Assembly: GCF_000633255.1 (NCBI RefSeq)
Contig: NZ_AYMJ01000014.1
Location: forward strand, 1-64,000
DNA from: Pseudomonas sp. H1h
Lineage (GTDB): Bacteria > Pseudomonadota > Gammaproteobacteria > Pseudomonadales > Pseudomonadaceae
Reading direction: 5' to 3'
DNA: 64,000 nucleotides
Position 1 is the first letter of the stretch. Every line of letters begins with the position of its first letter. Of the stretch, positions 15,386 to 25,649 are shown in pieces. The notes beneath the pieces are model-generated. The model searched no databases, was not told where the DNA came from, and worked only from the letters and a program-made list of their open reading frames with translations. The translations under genes and the position numbers were made by a program.

Positions 15386-17959
15386 ATGCGCGCCGTGATG
15401 ACATATTTTCGAACGGACAAGGCGAGCGACGTGTTGAAGAAAACCCTGTTCCAGCTGCACTGGTTTTTTGGCATCACTGCCGGGCTGGTGCTGGCCCTGA
15501 TGGGCATTACCGGTGCCGCCTATTCGTTTCAGGACGAAATTCTGCGGGCGCTGAACCCGTCGGTATTGCAGGTGGAAAAACAGGTCGCCGGCGTCCTGCC
15601 TCCAGTCGAGCTGGTAGAGCACATCGAAGCAACCTCCGGCAAAAAGGTCTCGATGCTCTGGGTCGAGACTGACAGCGGCACCGCCGCACGTGTCTACTTC
15701 ACCCCGCCCAAAGGCGAGCGCCGTGGCGAGATGCGCTATTTCGATCCGTACACCGGCGAGTTCATGGGCGACGCCGTAGGCCAGGATTTCTTCGGCCTGA
15801 TGTTGCAACTGCACCGCTTCCTCGCCATGGGCGATACCGGGCGCAACATCACCGGCGCGTGCACCCTGATCCTGTTGTTCTTCTGCCTCTCCGGGCTGTA
15901 CCTGCGCTGGCCACGACAGTGGAACAGCTGGCGCGTGTGGCTGACCCTCGACTGGAAGAAAAAGGGCCGCAGCTTCAACTGGGATTTGCACTCGGTGGCC
16001 GGCACCTGGTGCCTGCTGGTGTATCTGCTGCTGGCATTGACCGGGTTGTCCTGGTCGTACGAGTGGTACAACAAAGGCCTGACCAAACTGCTTTCCGATG
16101 CGCCGCAAAACGAGCGCGTGCGCGGCGGTCGCGGCCCGGCGCCGGAAGGTCCGGCACCAACCGCCGACTACGCGGCAATGTGGAGCAGCATCTACAGCGC
16201 GGCCGGCCCGGGCCTGTCGGCCTACAACATCCGTATGCCGCCAGTGGCCGGGCAACCGGCGACCGTGTTCTACCTGCTCGACAGCTCACCGCATGAGCGC
16301 GCCTTGAACCAGATCACCCTCGACCCGGTCACCGGCATCGTCAAACGCGTCGACCGCTACGCCGACAAGAGCTTCAAGGCGCAGTTGCTGACCAGCATTT
16401 ACGCGCTGCACGTCGGCAGCTATTTCGGGCTCGCCGGACGGATCATCGTCACCCTCGCCGCCTTGTGCATGCCGCTGTTTTTCATCACCGGCTGGTTGCT
16501 GTATCTGGATCGTCGGCGCAAGAAAAAGCAGATTCAGGACGCGCGCAAAGGCCTCGAACAACAGGCTGGCAATGCACCTGGATGGCTGATCGGTTTCGCC
16601 AGCCAAAGCGGTTTCGCCGAACAACTGGCGTGGCAGACTGCCGGACAATTGCAGGCCGCCGGGTTGCCGGTCAAGGTGCAGCCATTGGCGGATGTCAGCG
16701 CGCAGGATCTGTGTGAATCGAACAACGCGCTGTTCGTGGTCAGCACCTTCGGCGACGGTGAAGCACCGGACAGCGCTCGCGGCTTCGAACGCAAAGTCCT
16801 GCGCAACGCCGCGAGCCTCGATGGCCTGAACTACGCGGTACTGGGTCTGGGTGACCGTCAGTATTCGCACTTCTGCGGCTTCGCCCGACGCCTGCATCAA
16901 TGGTTGAGCGAGCACGGCGGCAAGACCCTGTTCGCCCCGGTCGAAGTCGACAGCGGCGACCCGTATGCCCTGCGTCACTGGCAGACTCAACTCGGGCTGC
17001 TCACCGGGCAAACGCCAGTCGACACCTGGCAAGCGCCGAGTTACGAAAACTGGACGTTGGTGCGCCGCGAACGGCTGAACCCCGACAGCAGTGGTTCGCC
17101 GGTTTACCTGTTGGGCCTGAGCGCACCGAGCACCAGCAGCTGGCTGGCCGGCGACCTGGTGGAAGTACTGCCGCGCAATTGCGCGTGGGCGGTCGAGCAT
17201 TTCCTCGACGGCCTCGGCATTCGTGGCGAAACCAGCGTGAAGATCAACGGCCTCGAAGAGCCGCTGGAAGTTGCCCTCGCCTCGCGTCAGTTGCCGGAGC
17301 ACCGCGCCCATCTGGTCGGCCTGCACGCGCAGGCGCTGGTCGATGCGATGGTGCCGCTGGCGATGCGCGAGTACTCGATTGCGTCGATCGCCGCTGACGG
17401 AGTGCTGGAGCTGATCGTGCGTCAGGAACAACACAGCGATGGCAGCCTGGGCATCGGTTCCGGCTGGCTGACCGAGCATGCCCCGGTCGGCGGCAGCATC
17501 AGCCTGCGCGTGCGCCGCAACAGTGGCTTCCACCTGCCGAACCAACCAGTGCCGATGATTCTGCTGGGTAACGGCACCGGTCTTGCCGGGTTGCGCAGCC
17601 TGCTCAAGGCGCGCATCGCCGACGGCCAGCAGCGCCACTGGCTGCTGTTCGGCGAACGTAATCGTCAACACGACTTCCTCTGTCGGGCAGAGCTGGAAGA
17701 GTGGTTGATCAATGGCGATCTGGCCCGACTGGACCTGGCGTTTTCACGGGATCAGGCGCAGAAGATTTACGTGCAGGATCGCCTGCGCGAATCCGCTGAC
17801 GAGCTGAAGCAATGGCTGGCTGACGGTGCGGTGATCTACATCTGCGGTAGCCTTCAGGGCATGGCCGCCGGCGTGGATCAGGTGCTCAACGACATCCTCG
17901 GCTCCACCGAAGTCGAACGCCTGATCGAACAGGGCCGCTACCGCCGCGACGTTTACTGA
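15386..17959 (+). CDS. piuB: PepSY-flavodoxin-reductase fusion, probable ferric-siderophore reductase
   Basis: An 857-residue membrane oxidoreductase. Residues about 30-390 form a PepSY-associated transmembrane module with four hydrophobic segments ([66 protein letters not shown]). A flavodoxin-like domain follows (about 405-550, with [16 protein letters not shown]), then a sulfite-reductase-type FAD/NADPH module with [21 protein letters not shown] and [10 protein letters not shown]. It could pass NADPH electrons across the membrane to ferric siderophores. It corresponds to PAO1 PA4513. A GTG at 15431 with AAGG 8 nt upstream (protein start [11 protein letters not shown]) is at least as likely a start as 15386. 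Confidence 0.88.
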   Translation: MRAVMTYFRTDKASDVLKKTLFQLHWFFGITAGLVLALMGITGAAYSFQDEILRALNPSVLQVEKQVAGVLPPVELVEHIEATSGKKVSMLWVETDSGTAARVYFTPPKGERRGEMRYFDPYTGEFMGDAVGQDFFGLMLQLHRFLAMGDTGRNITGACTLILLFFCLSGLYLRWPRQWNSWRVWLTLDWKKKGRSFNWDLHSVAGTWCLLVYLLLALTGLSWSYEWYNKGLTKLLSDAPQNERVRGGRGPAPEGPAPTADYAAMWSSIYSAAGPGLSAYNIRMPPVAGQPATVFYLLDSSPHERALNQITLDPVTGIVKRVDRYADKSFKAQLLTSIYALHVGSYFGLAGRIIVTLAALCMPLFFITGWLLYLDRRRKKKQIQDARKGLEQQAGNAPGWLIGFASQSGFAEQLAWQTAGQLQAAGLPVKVQPLADVSAQDLCESNNALFVVSTFGDGEAPDSARGFERKVLRNAASLDGLNYAVLGLGDRQYSHFCGFARRLHQWLSEHGGKTLFAPVEVDSGDPYALRHWQTQLGLLTGQTPVDTWQAPSYENWTLVRRERLNPDSSGSPVYLLGLSAPSTSSWLAGDLVEVLPRNCAWAVEHFLDGLGIRGETSVKINGLEEPLEVALASRQLPEHRAHLVGLHAQALVDAMVPLAMREYSIASIAADGVLELIVRQEQHSDGSLGIGSGWLTEHAPVGGSISLRVRRNSGFHLPNQPVPMILLGNGTGLAGLRSLLKARIADGQQRHWLLFGERNRQHDFLCRAELEEWLINGDLARLDLAFSRDQAQKIYVQDRLRESADELKQWLADGAVIYICGSLQGMAAGVDQVLNDILGSTEVERLIEQGRYRRDVY

Positions 17960-17975
17960 GATTACTCACCTTCCT

Positions 17976-18062
17976 GAGGGAGCGGGCTTGCTCGCGAACG
18001 CGGTGTGTCAGCGGAGTCAATGTCGACTGACATGACGTCTTCGCGAGCAAGCCCGCTCCCAT
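17976..18062. repeat. REP pair in inverted orientation (REPIN)
   Basis: GAGGGAGCGGGCTTGCTCGCG and its inverse CGCGAGCAAGCCCGCTCCCAT flank about 45 bases. It lies between the convergent piuB and phoD-like genes, where it could end both transcripts. Confidence 0.88.
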
Positions 18063-18086
18063 AAGGAAGTTGCAGTACCGGTTAAA

Positions 18087-19628
18087 TCACACCGGTTGCA
18101 ACTTCTGCTCAAACACGCTCACCCCATTCAAATCCCGCAACACCACGCTCATCTCCCCGCTCTGCCCCTCAATATTCACCTCGCCAAAAAACTGAAAGCC
18201 GGCAAACGGTGAGGCGTTCTGCGTTGGCGGTGCCTTCTGGAACACCACTTCCGGGCCAAAGGTCTTGTCCAGTGGATTAGGCCCGAAGCTCCCGGCATTC
18301 AACGGCCCGGCGACAAACTCCCAGAACGGTTCGAAATCCTGAAACGCCGCACGATCCGGGTGGTAGTGATGCGCCGCGCAGTAATGCACGTCCGCCGTCA
18401 GAAACACGAAATTGCGCACCTGCTGCGCCCGCAGAAAACCGAGCAGCTCGGCAACTTCCAGTTCACGCCCCTGAGCCGGGCCGGGATCGCCGTTGGCCAC
18501 GGCTTCCCAGCGCGCCACGCCCGGACTGACTTCACCGTCCGGCACACCGAGGCCGATCGGCATGTCGGCGGCGATCACCTTCCACTGCGCCTTGGAGTGC
18601 TTCAGCCCACGCTTGAGCCAATCCAGTTGCTCACGCCCCAGGAACGGTTTCGCCGCGCCGAGATTGTCGTCATTGGCGCCGCGATAGCTGCGCATGTCGA
18701 GCACGAATACGTCGAGCATCGGCCCATAGCTGAGCTTGCGATAAATCCGCCCGCCACCGTCGGCCGCCTGCAGGCGCATTGGCGAATATTCGAGCCAGGC
18801 TTTGCGCGCACGGCCAACCAGGGTGTGGATATCTTTTTCCTGATAACGCTCGTCGAGTTGTTTGCCCGGCGACCAGTTGTTGACCACTTCGTGGTCGTCC
18901 CACTGCCAGATCTGCGGCACTTCGGCGTTGAAGCGGCGGATGTTTTCGTCCATCAGGTTGTAGCGGTAGTTGCCGCGATAGTCGTCCAGCGTCTGGGCGA
19001 CTTTGCTCTTGGCTTCGGTGGTGAGGTTGCGCCACACGCGACCACCTTCGGTGGTCAACTGCGCCGGCACCGGGCCGTCAGCGTAGATGGTGTCGCCGCT
19101 GTGGATAAAGAAGTCCGGCAGGCGCAGGCGCATGGATTCGTAGATGCGCATGCCGCCGATGTCCGGGTTGATGCCGAAGCCCTGGCCGACGGTGTCGCCA
19201 CTCCAGACGAAACGGATGTTGCGCCGCGCGGTCGGTGCGCTGCGCAAGTGACCGAGCCACGGTTCGCTGGCGACGCCGGTTTGTGCGTCCTTGAAATACA
19301 CCCGATAGAAAATCGCCTGATCGACGGGCAGCCCGGTGAGTTCAACCCGGGCGGTGAAATCCGTGCGCGCATCGGCCAGTGGCGAGACCACACGGCGCGG
19401 GTGGCGAAACTGGCTGCGGGTGTCCCACTCGACCACCATCCGCGCAGGACGGTCGCTGCGGCTCCAGATCATCGCTCGGTCGCCTTGCAGGTCGCCGGAC
19501 TGCACGCCGTCAGTCAGTTGTGGCCGATCCTTGACCGACGCAATCACCGCCGGCGCCAGCCCCGGCATCAACAGACCGGCACCGACCACTTGCATGACGC
19601 GCCGCCGACCCGGATTGAAATCGCTCAT
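18087..19628 (-). CDS. phoD: PhoD-like alkaline phosphatase/phosphodiesterase, Tat-exported
   Basis: A metallophosphatase of the PhoD family, acting on phosphate mono- or diesters outside the cytoplasm. The N-terminus has a twin-arginine signal (GRRRVMQVVGAGLLMPGLAP), as PhoD proteins need Tat export of the folded metalloenzyme. Metal-site motifs are visible in order: SGDT near 140, HSGDTIYADGP near 170, QWDDHEVVNN near 230, DMRSYRG near 290 and TADVHYCAAHHY near 405. The ATG at 19628 follows AGGGAGA with good spacing; the frame stays open to 20084 inside fruA, which I disregard. The product is 513 residues. No Pho box was found in the short upstream gap. Confidence 0.88.
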   Translation of the reverse strand: MSDFNPGRRRVMQVVGAGLLMPGLAPAVIASVKDRPQLTDGVQSGDLQGDRAMIWSRSDRPARMVVEWDTRSQFRHPRRVVSPLADARTDFTARVELTGLPVDQAIFYRVYFKDAQTGVASEPWLGHLRSAPTARRNIRFVWSGDTVGQGFGINPDIGGMRIYESMRLRLPDFFIHSGDTIYADGPVPAQLTTEGGRVWRNLTTEAKSKVAQTLDDYRGNYRYNLMDENIRRFNAEVPQIWQWDDHEVVNNWSPGKQLDERYQEKDIHTLVGRARKAWLEYSPMRLQAADGGGRIYRKLSYGPMLDVFVLDMRSYRGANDDNLGAAKPFLGREQLDWLKRGLKHSKAQWKVIAADMPIGLGVPDGEVSPGVARWEAVANGDPGPAQGRELEVAELLGFLRAQQVRNFVFLTADVHYCAAHHYHPDRAAFQDFEPFWEFVAGPLNAGSFGPNPLDKTFGPEVVFQKAPPTQNASPFAGFQFFGEVNIEGQSGEMSVVLRDLNGVSVFEQKLQPV

Positions 19629-19694
19629 GGTGTTCTCCCTGAAAAAGGAAAACTTAAGCACGGGATGATGAATCCGGCATGACAACACCTCCCC

Positions 19695-19785
19695 CTGTGG
19701 GAGCGGGCTTGCTCGCGAAGACGTCGTGTCAGTCGATATTTCTTTGACTGACATACCGCTTTCGCGAGCAAGCCCGCTCCCACAG
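19695..19785. repeat. REP pair in inverted orientation (REPIN)
   Basis: CTGTGGGAGCGGGCTTGCTCG and its inverse CGAGCAAGCCCGCTCCCACAG, near-perfect, flanking about 45 bases. It lies directly after the fruA stop codon, upstream of the phoD-like gene. Confidence 0.92.
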
Positions 19786-19795
19786 AGGATCGGTG

Positions 19796-21529
19796 TCAGG
19801 CTTTGGCAGGTTCCATCGCCAGCTCCACGGCTTCCGGGCGTTTGACTGTCGCGTAAATCACCGCCGTCAATAGACTCCCCGCCACAATCGCCAGCAGATA
19901 CAACAACGCATGATTGATCGCATTCGGAATCGCCAGCACAAACAGGCCGCCGTGTGGCGCCATCAGTTTGCAGCCGAAGTACATCGACAACGCCCCGGTC
20001 AACGCACCACCGGCGATGCTCGCCGGGATCACCCGCAACGGGTCTTTGGCGGCAAACGGAATCGCCCCTTCGGAGATGAAGCACAGTCCCAGCACCAGCG
20101 CCGCTTTACCGGCCTCGCGCTCGGTCTGGGCGAACTTGCGCCGGGCGATGAAGGTGGCGATGCCCAGCCCGATCGGCGGCACCATCCCGGCGGCCATGGT
20201 CGCGGCCATCGGCGCGTAACTCTGCGACGCCAATAGCCCCACCGAGAACGCATACGCCGCCTTGTTGATCGGCCCGCCGAGGTCGACGCACATCATGCCG
20301 CCGAGCAACACGCCGAGCAGGATCGCGTTAGTGGTGCCCATGCTGTCGAGGAAATGCGTGAGCGCCGCGAGCATGCCGGCGACCGGTTTGCCCACCACGT
20401 AAATCATCACCAGCCCGGTGATCAGGCTGGCGAACAACGGGATGATCAGGATCGGTTTCAGCGCTTCGAGGCTCTGCGGCAATGCCACGTAACGACTGAT
20501 CAGCCTGGCCGCATACCCGGCGATAAACCCGGCGACGATACCGCCGATGAAGCCGGCGCCCAACGTGCTCGCGAGCAAGCCGCCGATCATCCCCGGCGCC
20601 AGGCCCGGACGATCCGCAATCGAGTAGGCAATGTAACCGGCCAACAACGGCACCATCAGCTTGAACGCAGTCTCGCCGCCGATCTGCATCAGCGCCGCCG
20701 CCAGCGTGCCCTCTTCCTTGAACGCGGTAATGCCGAAGACGAACGACAACGCGATCATCAAACCACCGGCCACCACCATCGGCAGCATGAACGACACCCC
20801 GGTCAGCAGGTGTTTGTAGACCCCGGTTTTCTCTTGCCTGGCCGGCGCCTTGCCGTCATTCGCCGCGCTCTCCACCTGAGCGTCGGCGAGGGCTTTTTTC
20901 AGCGTCGCTTCAGACTGCTTCAACGCAATACTGGTGCCGCAGCGATAGATTTTCTTGCCGGCGAAACGTTCGGTGGCGACTTCGATATCCGCCGCCAGCA
21001 ACACCACATCGGCCTCGGCAATCGCCGTCGCGCTGAGCGGGGTTTTCGCGCCGACCGAGCCCTGGGTTTCGACGTGTAGTTCATAGCCCAGACGCTTGGC
21101 GGTTTGCTGCAACGCCTCGGCGGCCATGAAGGTGTGGGCGACACCGGTCGGGCACGCAGTGATCGCAACGATGCGCGGCGCACGTTGCGCAGCGGCTGCC
21201 GGGGCGGCGTTGGTGGCAACGTATACTTGCGCCTCTTCGGCACCACGGCGCAGCACAGCGTCGATGTCCTGCAGCGCCTGCGCCGGGGCAATACGGAACA
21301 CCCGTTTGCCGACAAAACGCGTCATGTCGACGTCGCCGGTGGTCACCAGCAACACCCACTCCGCCGCGGCGATGGTGGCGGCTGACAGTTCACGTTCCGG
21401 GTGCGCCGCATCCACCACCTCGACGCTGGTGCTCCAGCCCTGACGCTGAGCCGCGGCGTCGAGCAGACGGGCGCACAGCACACTGGTGACCATGCCGTTC
21501 GGGCAGGCCGTGACAATGGCTAACTTCAT
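19796..21529 (-). CDS. fruA: Fructose PTS permease, EIIB'-EIIB-EIIC
   Basis: The membrane component of the fructose phosphotransferase system, which imports fructose as fructose-1-phosphate. The 577-residue protein has two EIIB-type domains: a first, degenerate one (ACPNGM, cysteine at 9) and a second, active one with the phospho-cysteine C126 in ACPTGVAHTFMAAEAL. The EIIC membrane domain runs from about 230 to 560 with roughly eight to ten hydrophobic segments. It is the last gene of fruB-fruK-fruA, 11 bp after fruK. Confidence 0.95.
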   Translation of the reverse strand: MKLAIVTACPNGMVTSVLCARLLDAAAQRQGWSTSVEVVDAAHPERELSAATIAAAEWVLLVTTGDVDMTRFVGKRVFRIAPAQALQDIDAVLRRGAEEAQVYVATNAAPAAAAQRAPRIVAITACPTGVAHTFMAAEALQQTAKRLGYELHVETQGSVGAKTPLSATAIAEADVVLLAADIEVATERFAGKKIYRCGTSIALKQSEATLKKALADAQVESAANDGKAPARQEKTGVYKHLLTGVSFMLPMVVAGGLMIALSFVFGITAFKEEGTLAAALMQIGGETAFKLMVPLLAGYIAYSIADRPGLAPGMIGGLLASTLGAGFIGGIVAGFIAGYAARLISRYVALPQSLEALKPILIIPLFASLITGLVMIYVVGKPVAGMLAALTHFLDSMGTTNAILLGVLLGGMMCVDLGGPINKAAYAFSVGLLASQSYAPMAATMAAGMVPPIGLGIATFIARRKFAQTEREAGKAALVLGLCFISEGAIPFAAKDPLRVIPASIAGGALTGALSMYFGCKLMAPHGGLFVLAIPNAINHALLYLLAIVAGSLLTAVIYATVKRPEAVELAMEPAKA

Positions 21530-21540
21530 GACAAACCCTC

Positions 21541-22482
21541 TTATTGTTCTGTCAGGGGACGCACGCGTACGCCCTGTTCGAGCTGCGCCAGTTGCGCCGC
21601 ATCGTTGATGCCGAAACCGATTTGCGTCACCGCCATCGCGGCAATCGCCGTGGCGCTGCGCAAGGTTTGCTCGGGCGTGTCGGCACTGAGCAAACCGTGG
21701 AGCATGCCGGCCAGCAATGAGTCACCGGCACCCACCGTACTGGCGACCGCGACCTTGGGCGGCGTGGCATGCAGCGCCGAACCGACGCTGAACCAGTTCA
21801 CACCGTCAGCGCCGTGGGAAATCACCACATGCTCGATACCCTTGGCATGCAGGCACGCCGCTGCCTGCGCTTCGGCGGCGTGCGAAACCACATCGCAATC
21901 GAGTGCATCGGCGAGTTCTTCGGTGTTCGGCTTGATCAGCCACGGGCGCGCTTCAATGGCTGCGCGCAAGGCTTCACCGCTGCTGTCGAGGGCGACTTTC
22001 ATGCCGAGCCCGTTCAGCCGCTCGATCAGTTCACGCAACCACTGCGCCGTGACGCCACGCGGCAAACTGCCGGCGACCACCACCGCGTCATGCCCCGGTG
22101 CAATCTGCACCAGACGCTCAAGCAACGCCTGCTGCGCCGCCGCGTCGACCACCGGCCCCGGGCCGTTGATGTCAGTGATGCGGCCGTCGCGCTCGGCGAC
22201 TTTGATGTTGCTGCGCGTCTCCCCCGGCACACGGATGAACGCGTCGACAAAGCCGCGCCGGGCGAACAGGGTTTCGAACGCCTGCAGATTGTCTTCGCCG
22301 AGAAAGCCGCTGACCGTCAGTTGATGCCCGAGGTCAGCCAACACCTGCGCAACGTTCACGCCCTTGCCGGCGGCATGGGTGTGCATCTCGTCGCTGCGGT
22401 TGACCTGACCGGCCTCCAGACGTGACAGCTCGACCGTGAGGTCCAGCGCCGGGTTGAGGGTCAGGGTGAGAATCTTGGCCAT
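21541..22482 (-). CDS. fruK: 1-phosphofructokinase
   Basis: Phosphorylates fructose-1-phosphate to fructose-1,6-bisphosphate. The 313-residue PfkB/ribokinase-fold protein has LNPALDLTVEL at the N-terminus, the substrate motif AAGKGVNVAQVL near 40, and the catalytic signature STVGAGDSLLAGML near 250, where the aspartate is the general base. The start codon shares one base with the fruB stop (TAATG), so translation is coupled. It sits in the centre of the fructose operon controlled by FruR. Confidence 0.96.
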   Translation of the reverse strand: MAKILTLTLNPALDLTVELSRLEAGQVNRSDEMHTHAAGKGVNVAQVLADLGHQLTVSGFLGEDNLQAFETLFARRGFVDAFIRVPGETRSNIKVAERDGRITDINGPGPVVDAAAQQALLERLVQIAPGHDAVVVAGSLPRGVTAQWLRELIERLNGLGMKVALDSSGEALRAAIEARPWLIKPNTEELADALDCDVVSHAAEAQAAACLHAKGIEHVVISHGADGVNWFSVGSALHATPPKVAVASTVGAGDSLLAGMLHGLLSADTPEQTLRSATAIAAMAVTQIGFGINDAAQLAQLEQGVRVRPLTEQ

Positions 22483-25343
22483 TACAGGGCCTCCACTAAT
22501 GCACGCACTTCGTTCGCGCTGCCCACGGTGAGGGCTTGTTGAGCAAGGGTTTGCGCCTGGGTCAGGCTGAGTTCGCGGATGCGTGCCTTGACCTCGGCGA
22601 TGCTGCGACCGGACACGCTCAGCTCATCGACGCCGAGGCCGACCAGCACCGGCACTGCCAGCGGGTCCGCCGCCAGTTCGCCGCACACGCCAACCCATTT
22701 GCCATGGGCATGCGCGGCGCGCACGGTGATGTCGATCAGTTGCAGCACCGCCGGGTGCAGGCCATCGGCCTGGGCCGAGAGCGTCGGGTGACCCCGGTCG
22801 ATGGCCAGGGTGTATTGGGTCAGGTCGTTGGTGCCGACGCTGAAGAAGTCGACTTCCTTGGCCAGTACCGGCGCCAGCAACGCGGCGGAAGGCACTTCGA
22901 TCATGATCCCCAGTTGCAGGTCAGTGACCGGAATTTCCACACGCAGACGCTCAGTCATGTCGCGGGCCTGACGCCACTCTTCAACGCTGCCGACCATGGG
23001 GAACATGATGCGCAATGGACGGTTGTCCGCCGAACGCAGCAAGGCGCGCAGTTGCGCCTCCATGATCTGCGGACGCTGCAACGTGAGACGAATGCCGCGC
23101 ACACCGAGGAACGGGTTTTCTTCCTTGGCGATCGGCCAATACGGCAGCGGCTTGTCGCCGCCGACATCCAGCGTACGCACCACCAGCGGACGCCCGGCGA
23201 GGCCGTCAAGGACGCGGCGGTATTCGGCTTCCTGAGTCGCTTCGTCCGGCGCCTGCGGGTGCGCCATGAAAATCAGCTCGGTGCGCAGCAGACCAATGCC
23301 TTCGGCGCCCTGCTCCACCGCCGCGGTGACACCGGCGCTTTCACCGATGTTGGCGAACACCTCAACGGCGTGACCGTCAGTGGTGTGCGCCGGTTGATGA
23401 CGTTGTTCGGCGGCAGCCTTGAGGCGTTGCTCGCGGGTGTCGCGCTCTTCAGCAGCGCGTTGCAGGGTCGCGGCATCGGCGTCGACGTGCAGGCGACCGC
23501 GCTGGCCGTCGAGCAGCAACGGCGTGCCCGACTTCAGCAGCAGCACCGCCGCGCCGGCGCCCACCAGCGCCGGAATCCCGAGGGCACGCGCGACGATTGC
23601 ACTGTGCGCCGTGGCGCCACCACGAGCGGTAAGAATCCCCGCCACACGCGCCGGATCGAGCCGTGCAACGTCCGATGGCCCGACTTCGTCCATCACCAGA
23701 ATGTACGGTTGCTCCGGTTCGCTCGGCGTCTGCACACCGCAGAGTTGCGCCAGTACCCGGCGACCGATGTCCCGCAGGTCCGCCGCCCGCTCGGCGAGCA
23801 ACGCGTCCTGCAGCGATTCCTGTTGTCTGGCCGCTGCCTCGATCACCGCCATCCACGCGGCTTCGGCGCTCTCGCCCTGCTTGAGGCGAGTGTCGACTTC
23901 GTCGGTCAATTCCGGGTCTTCGAGCATTTCCTGATGGGTGATAAAGATCTCGCGAATTGCCTTGGCTTTGCTGCGTTCGACCAGGCCCTGAATGTCACGG
24001 CGCACGTCGTTCAGTGCTTGCTTGAGGCGCTCGCGCTCAATAGCGGCGGACTCACCGCGCAACGGGTAATCGATGGCTTGCTGCACTTGAATATGCGCCG
24101 GGCCGATAGCGATGCCCGGCGCGGCAGGAATCGCCTGCAACTGCGCGCCGGACGCCGGGGCGACCAGCACTTCGGCGATATCGGCGATGACTTCGCGCGG
24201 CTGGCTCACCGCTGGCAACGGCTCGACTTCTTCACCGAGGCCTTCTTCGATAGCGGCCAGCAGGGCCGGCAAGGCGTCGGCGGCGATGCTCGGTTCGGCG
24301 ATCAATTCCAGCACCTGACCACGACGGGCACCGAGGCTGAGCAGCTTGCTCAGGCTCTTCACCGAAACGGCGCTGTCCTGGCCGTCGACGATGCGCAGGC
24401 GAATTTCGCCGTCAAAACTCTTCGCCAGTTGCGCGAGAATCTTTGCCGGGCGCGCATGCAAACCGTGGGCGTTGGCCAAGGCGATGCGTGCGCTCGGCCA
24501 GTCGGCCGGCAGTTCACCGCCGAGCACTTCGAGGACTTTGCGGCTGCTGGTGGCGCGGCCCAATTCATGGCCGCGACCTTCAATCAGCAACGCGCACAGA
24601 CGTTCGAGCAGCGCCTGATGCGCTTCACCGAGACTGGCCAGGCAGAACAGACCGCTGAGCGGCTGGCCGAGGTAGCGCATCGGTTTGTCCGGGGTGACGA
24701 ACGCCAGGCCTGGACGCTTCACGGTCTGCTCGCTGTGCAGCCACCACAGGCCATCGCCCAACGGCAACGCTTCGACTTGCTGCAACACAGCGGCAAAGCC
24801 GTTGCTCACACAATCGGCCTGACGCAACAGACGCGCGCCACGCCAGACCAGCTCTTCGAAATCGTCAGCCGACACACCGAGGCCAATCATCTGCGCATCG
24901 AGCGCCAACTCCTGCGGTGCGCCTTGCAGCAGTTTCAGCAGTGCCTCAGGGGAGCTGGCGCGACGCAGGGCCTGGCCCAGATCGGTCTCGCCGAGGGCGC
25001 GGGTCAGCAGTTGCAGCAGGCGCAGATGCTCGTCGGATTTGGCCGCGATGCCGATCGCCAGATAAACGATCTGCCCATCGCCCCAATCCACGCCCTCGGG
25101 AAACTGCATCAGGCGCACGCCGGTGGCGAATACCTGATCACGGGTTTCCGGAGTGCCGTGGGGGATGGCAATACCTTGACCGAGAAAGGTCGAGCCCTGG
25201 GCTTCCCGGGCCTGCAAGCCGGCGAGGTAGCCATCGGCAACCAGACCATCGGCCACCAGATGATTGGCGAGCAATTGCAGGGCGGCGGGTTTATCCACAG
25301 CCGACTGGCCCATGGATATCTGCTCTATAGTGAGCTCGAGCAT
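22482..25343 (-). CDS. fruB: Fructose-specific PTS multiphosphoryl transfer protein (EIIA-HPr-EI)
   Basis: A 953-residue fusion that carries phosphate from PEP to FruA. Domains in order: EIIA-Fru with phospho-histidine H62 (AIPHGTPE), a linker region, HPr with H296 (NAHGLHARPA), and Enzyme I from about 400 with H580 (GGATAHSAIVARALG) and a PEP-binding barrel to the end (GTNDLTQYTLA, VCGELAADP). Pseudomonads typically have only this sugar PTS besides the nitrogen PTS. The start ATG lies close after a GGAGAT ribosome site. It is the first gene of the operon, with the FruR operator upstream. Confidence 0.96.
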   Translation of the reverse strand: MLELTIEQISMGQSAVDKPAALQLLANHLVADGLVADGYLAGLQAREAQGSTFLGQGIAIPHGTPETRDQVFATGVRLMQFPEGVDWGDGQIVYLAIGIAAKSDEHLRLLQLLTRALGETDLGQALRRASSPEALLKLLQGAPQELALDAQMIGLGVSADDFEELVWRGARLLRQADCVSNGFAAVLQQVEALPLGDGLWWLHSEQTVKRPGLAFVTPDKPMRYLGQPLSGLFCLASLGEAHQALLERLCALLIEGRGHELGRATSSRKVLEVLGGELPADWPSARIALANAHGLHARPAKILAQLAKSFDGEIRLRIVDGQDSAVSVKSLSKLLSLGARRGQVLELIAEPSIAADALPALLAAIEEGLGEEVEPLPAVSQPREVIADIAEVLVAPASGAQLQAIPAAPGIAIGPAHIQVQQAIDYPLRGESAAIERERLKQALNDVRRDIQGLVERSKAKAIREIFITHQEMLEDPELTDEVDTRLKQGESAEAAWMAVIEAAARQQESLQDALLAERAADLRDIGRRVLAQLCGVQTPSEPEQPYILVMDEVGPSDVARLDPARVAGILTARGGATAHSAIVARALGIPALVGAGAAVLLLKSGTPLLLDGQRGRLHVDADAATLQRAAEERDTREQRLKAAAEQRHQPAHTTDGHAVEVFANIGESAGVTAAVEQGAEGIGLLRTELIFMAHPQAPDEATQEAEYRRVLDGLAGRPLVVRTLDVGGDKPLPYWPIAKEENPFLGVRGIRLTLQRPQIMEAQLRALLRSADNRPLRIMFPMVGSVEEWRQARDMTERLRVEIPVTDLQLGIMIEVPSAALLAPVLAKEVDFFSVGTNDLTQYTLAIDRGHPTLSAQADGLHPAVLQLIDITVRAAHAHGKWVGVCGELAADPLAVPVLVGLGVDELSVSGRSIAEVKARIRELSLTQAQTLAQQALTVGSANEVRALVEAL

Positions 25344-25649
25344 GCGATCTCCTTTTTGGCGCCTGATGACGCCAGGTATTGTTTTGAATTGTTTGCAGCT
25401 TAGGCGCTGTGGGCCATCCTTTTCAGGGGCAGTTTTGGCGGTTTCACGGCAGAACCGGCCAAAGGCGTCTAAAACGTAGAAAATACGCTTGCTGAAACGT
25501 TTAATCTAGATTGATCGGCACGTTACTCGATAATGTCTCATCCTTGAAGTCCAACTTGTCGGATGCGCTGCGACAATAGTCGTCTGCCCTAATCGGGTAG
25601 GATTGGCGAAAATGTCGGGGCTAGCTCGAAAAAACAAGGAAATACCGGG
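25344..25649. other. Divergent fruB-fruR control region
   Basis: This 306-bp region separates fruBKA from fruR. It contains the palindromic FruR operator at 25493-25504 (listed separately) and the fruR ribosome site AAGGA at 25636-25640. A second, incomplete half-site AAAACGT lies at 25470-25477. No gene is present. Confidence 0.7.
25493..25504. promoter_or_regulatory. FruR/Cra operator
   Basis: TGAAACGTTTAA is the reverse complement of TTAAACGTTTCA, the operator I recall for P. putida FruR in front of fruB. It lies about 150 bp before each divergent gene. The site predicts repression of fruBKA that is relieved by fructose-1-phosphate. Confidence 0.88.

Noticed and set aside
18087..20084. 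A 665-residue version of the PhoD-like protein starting inside fruA
   Set aside because: The Tat signal begins at the ATG of 19628 behind a good ribosome site; the extension crosses a REP pair and the end of fruA.
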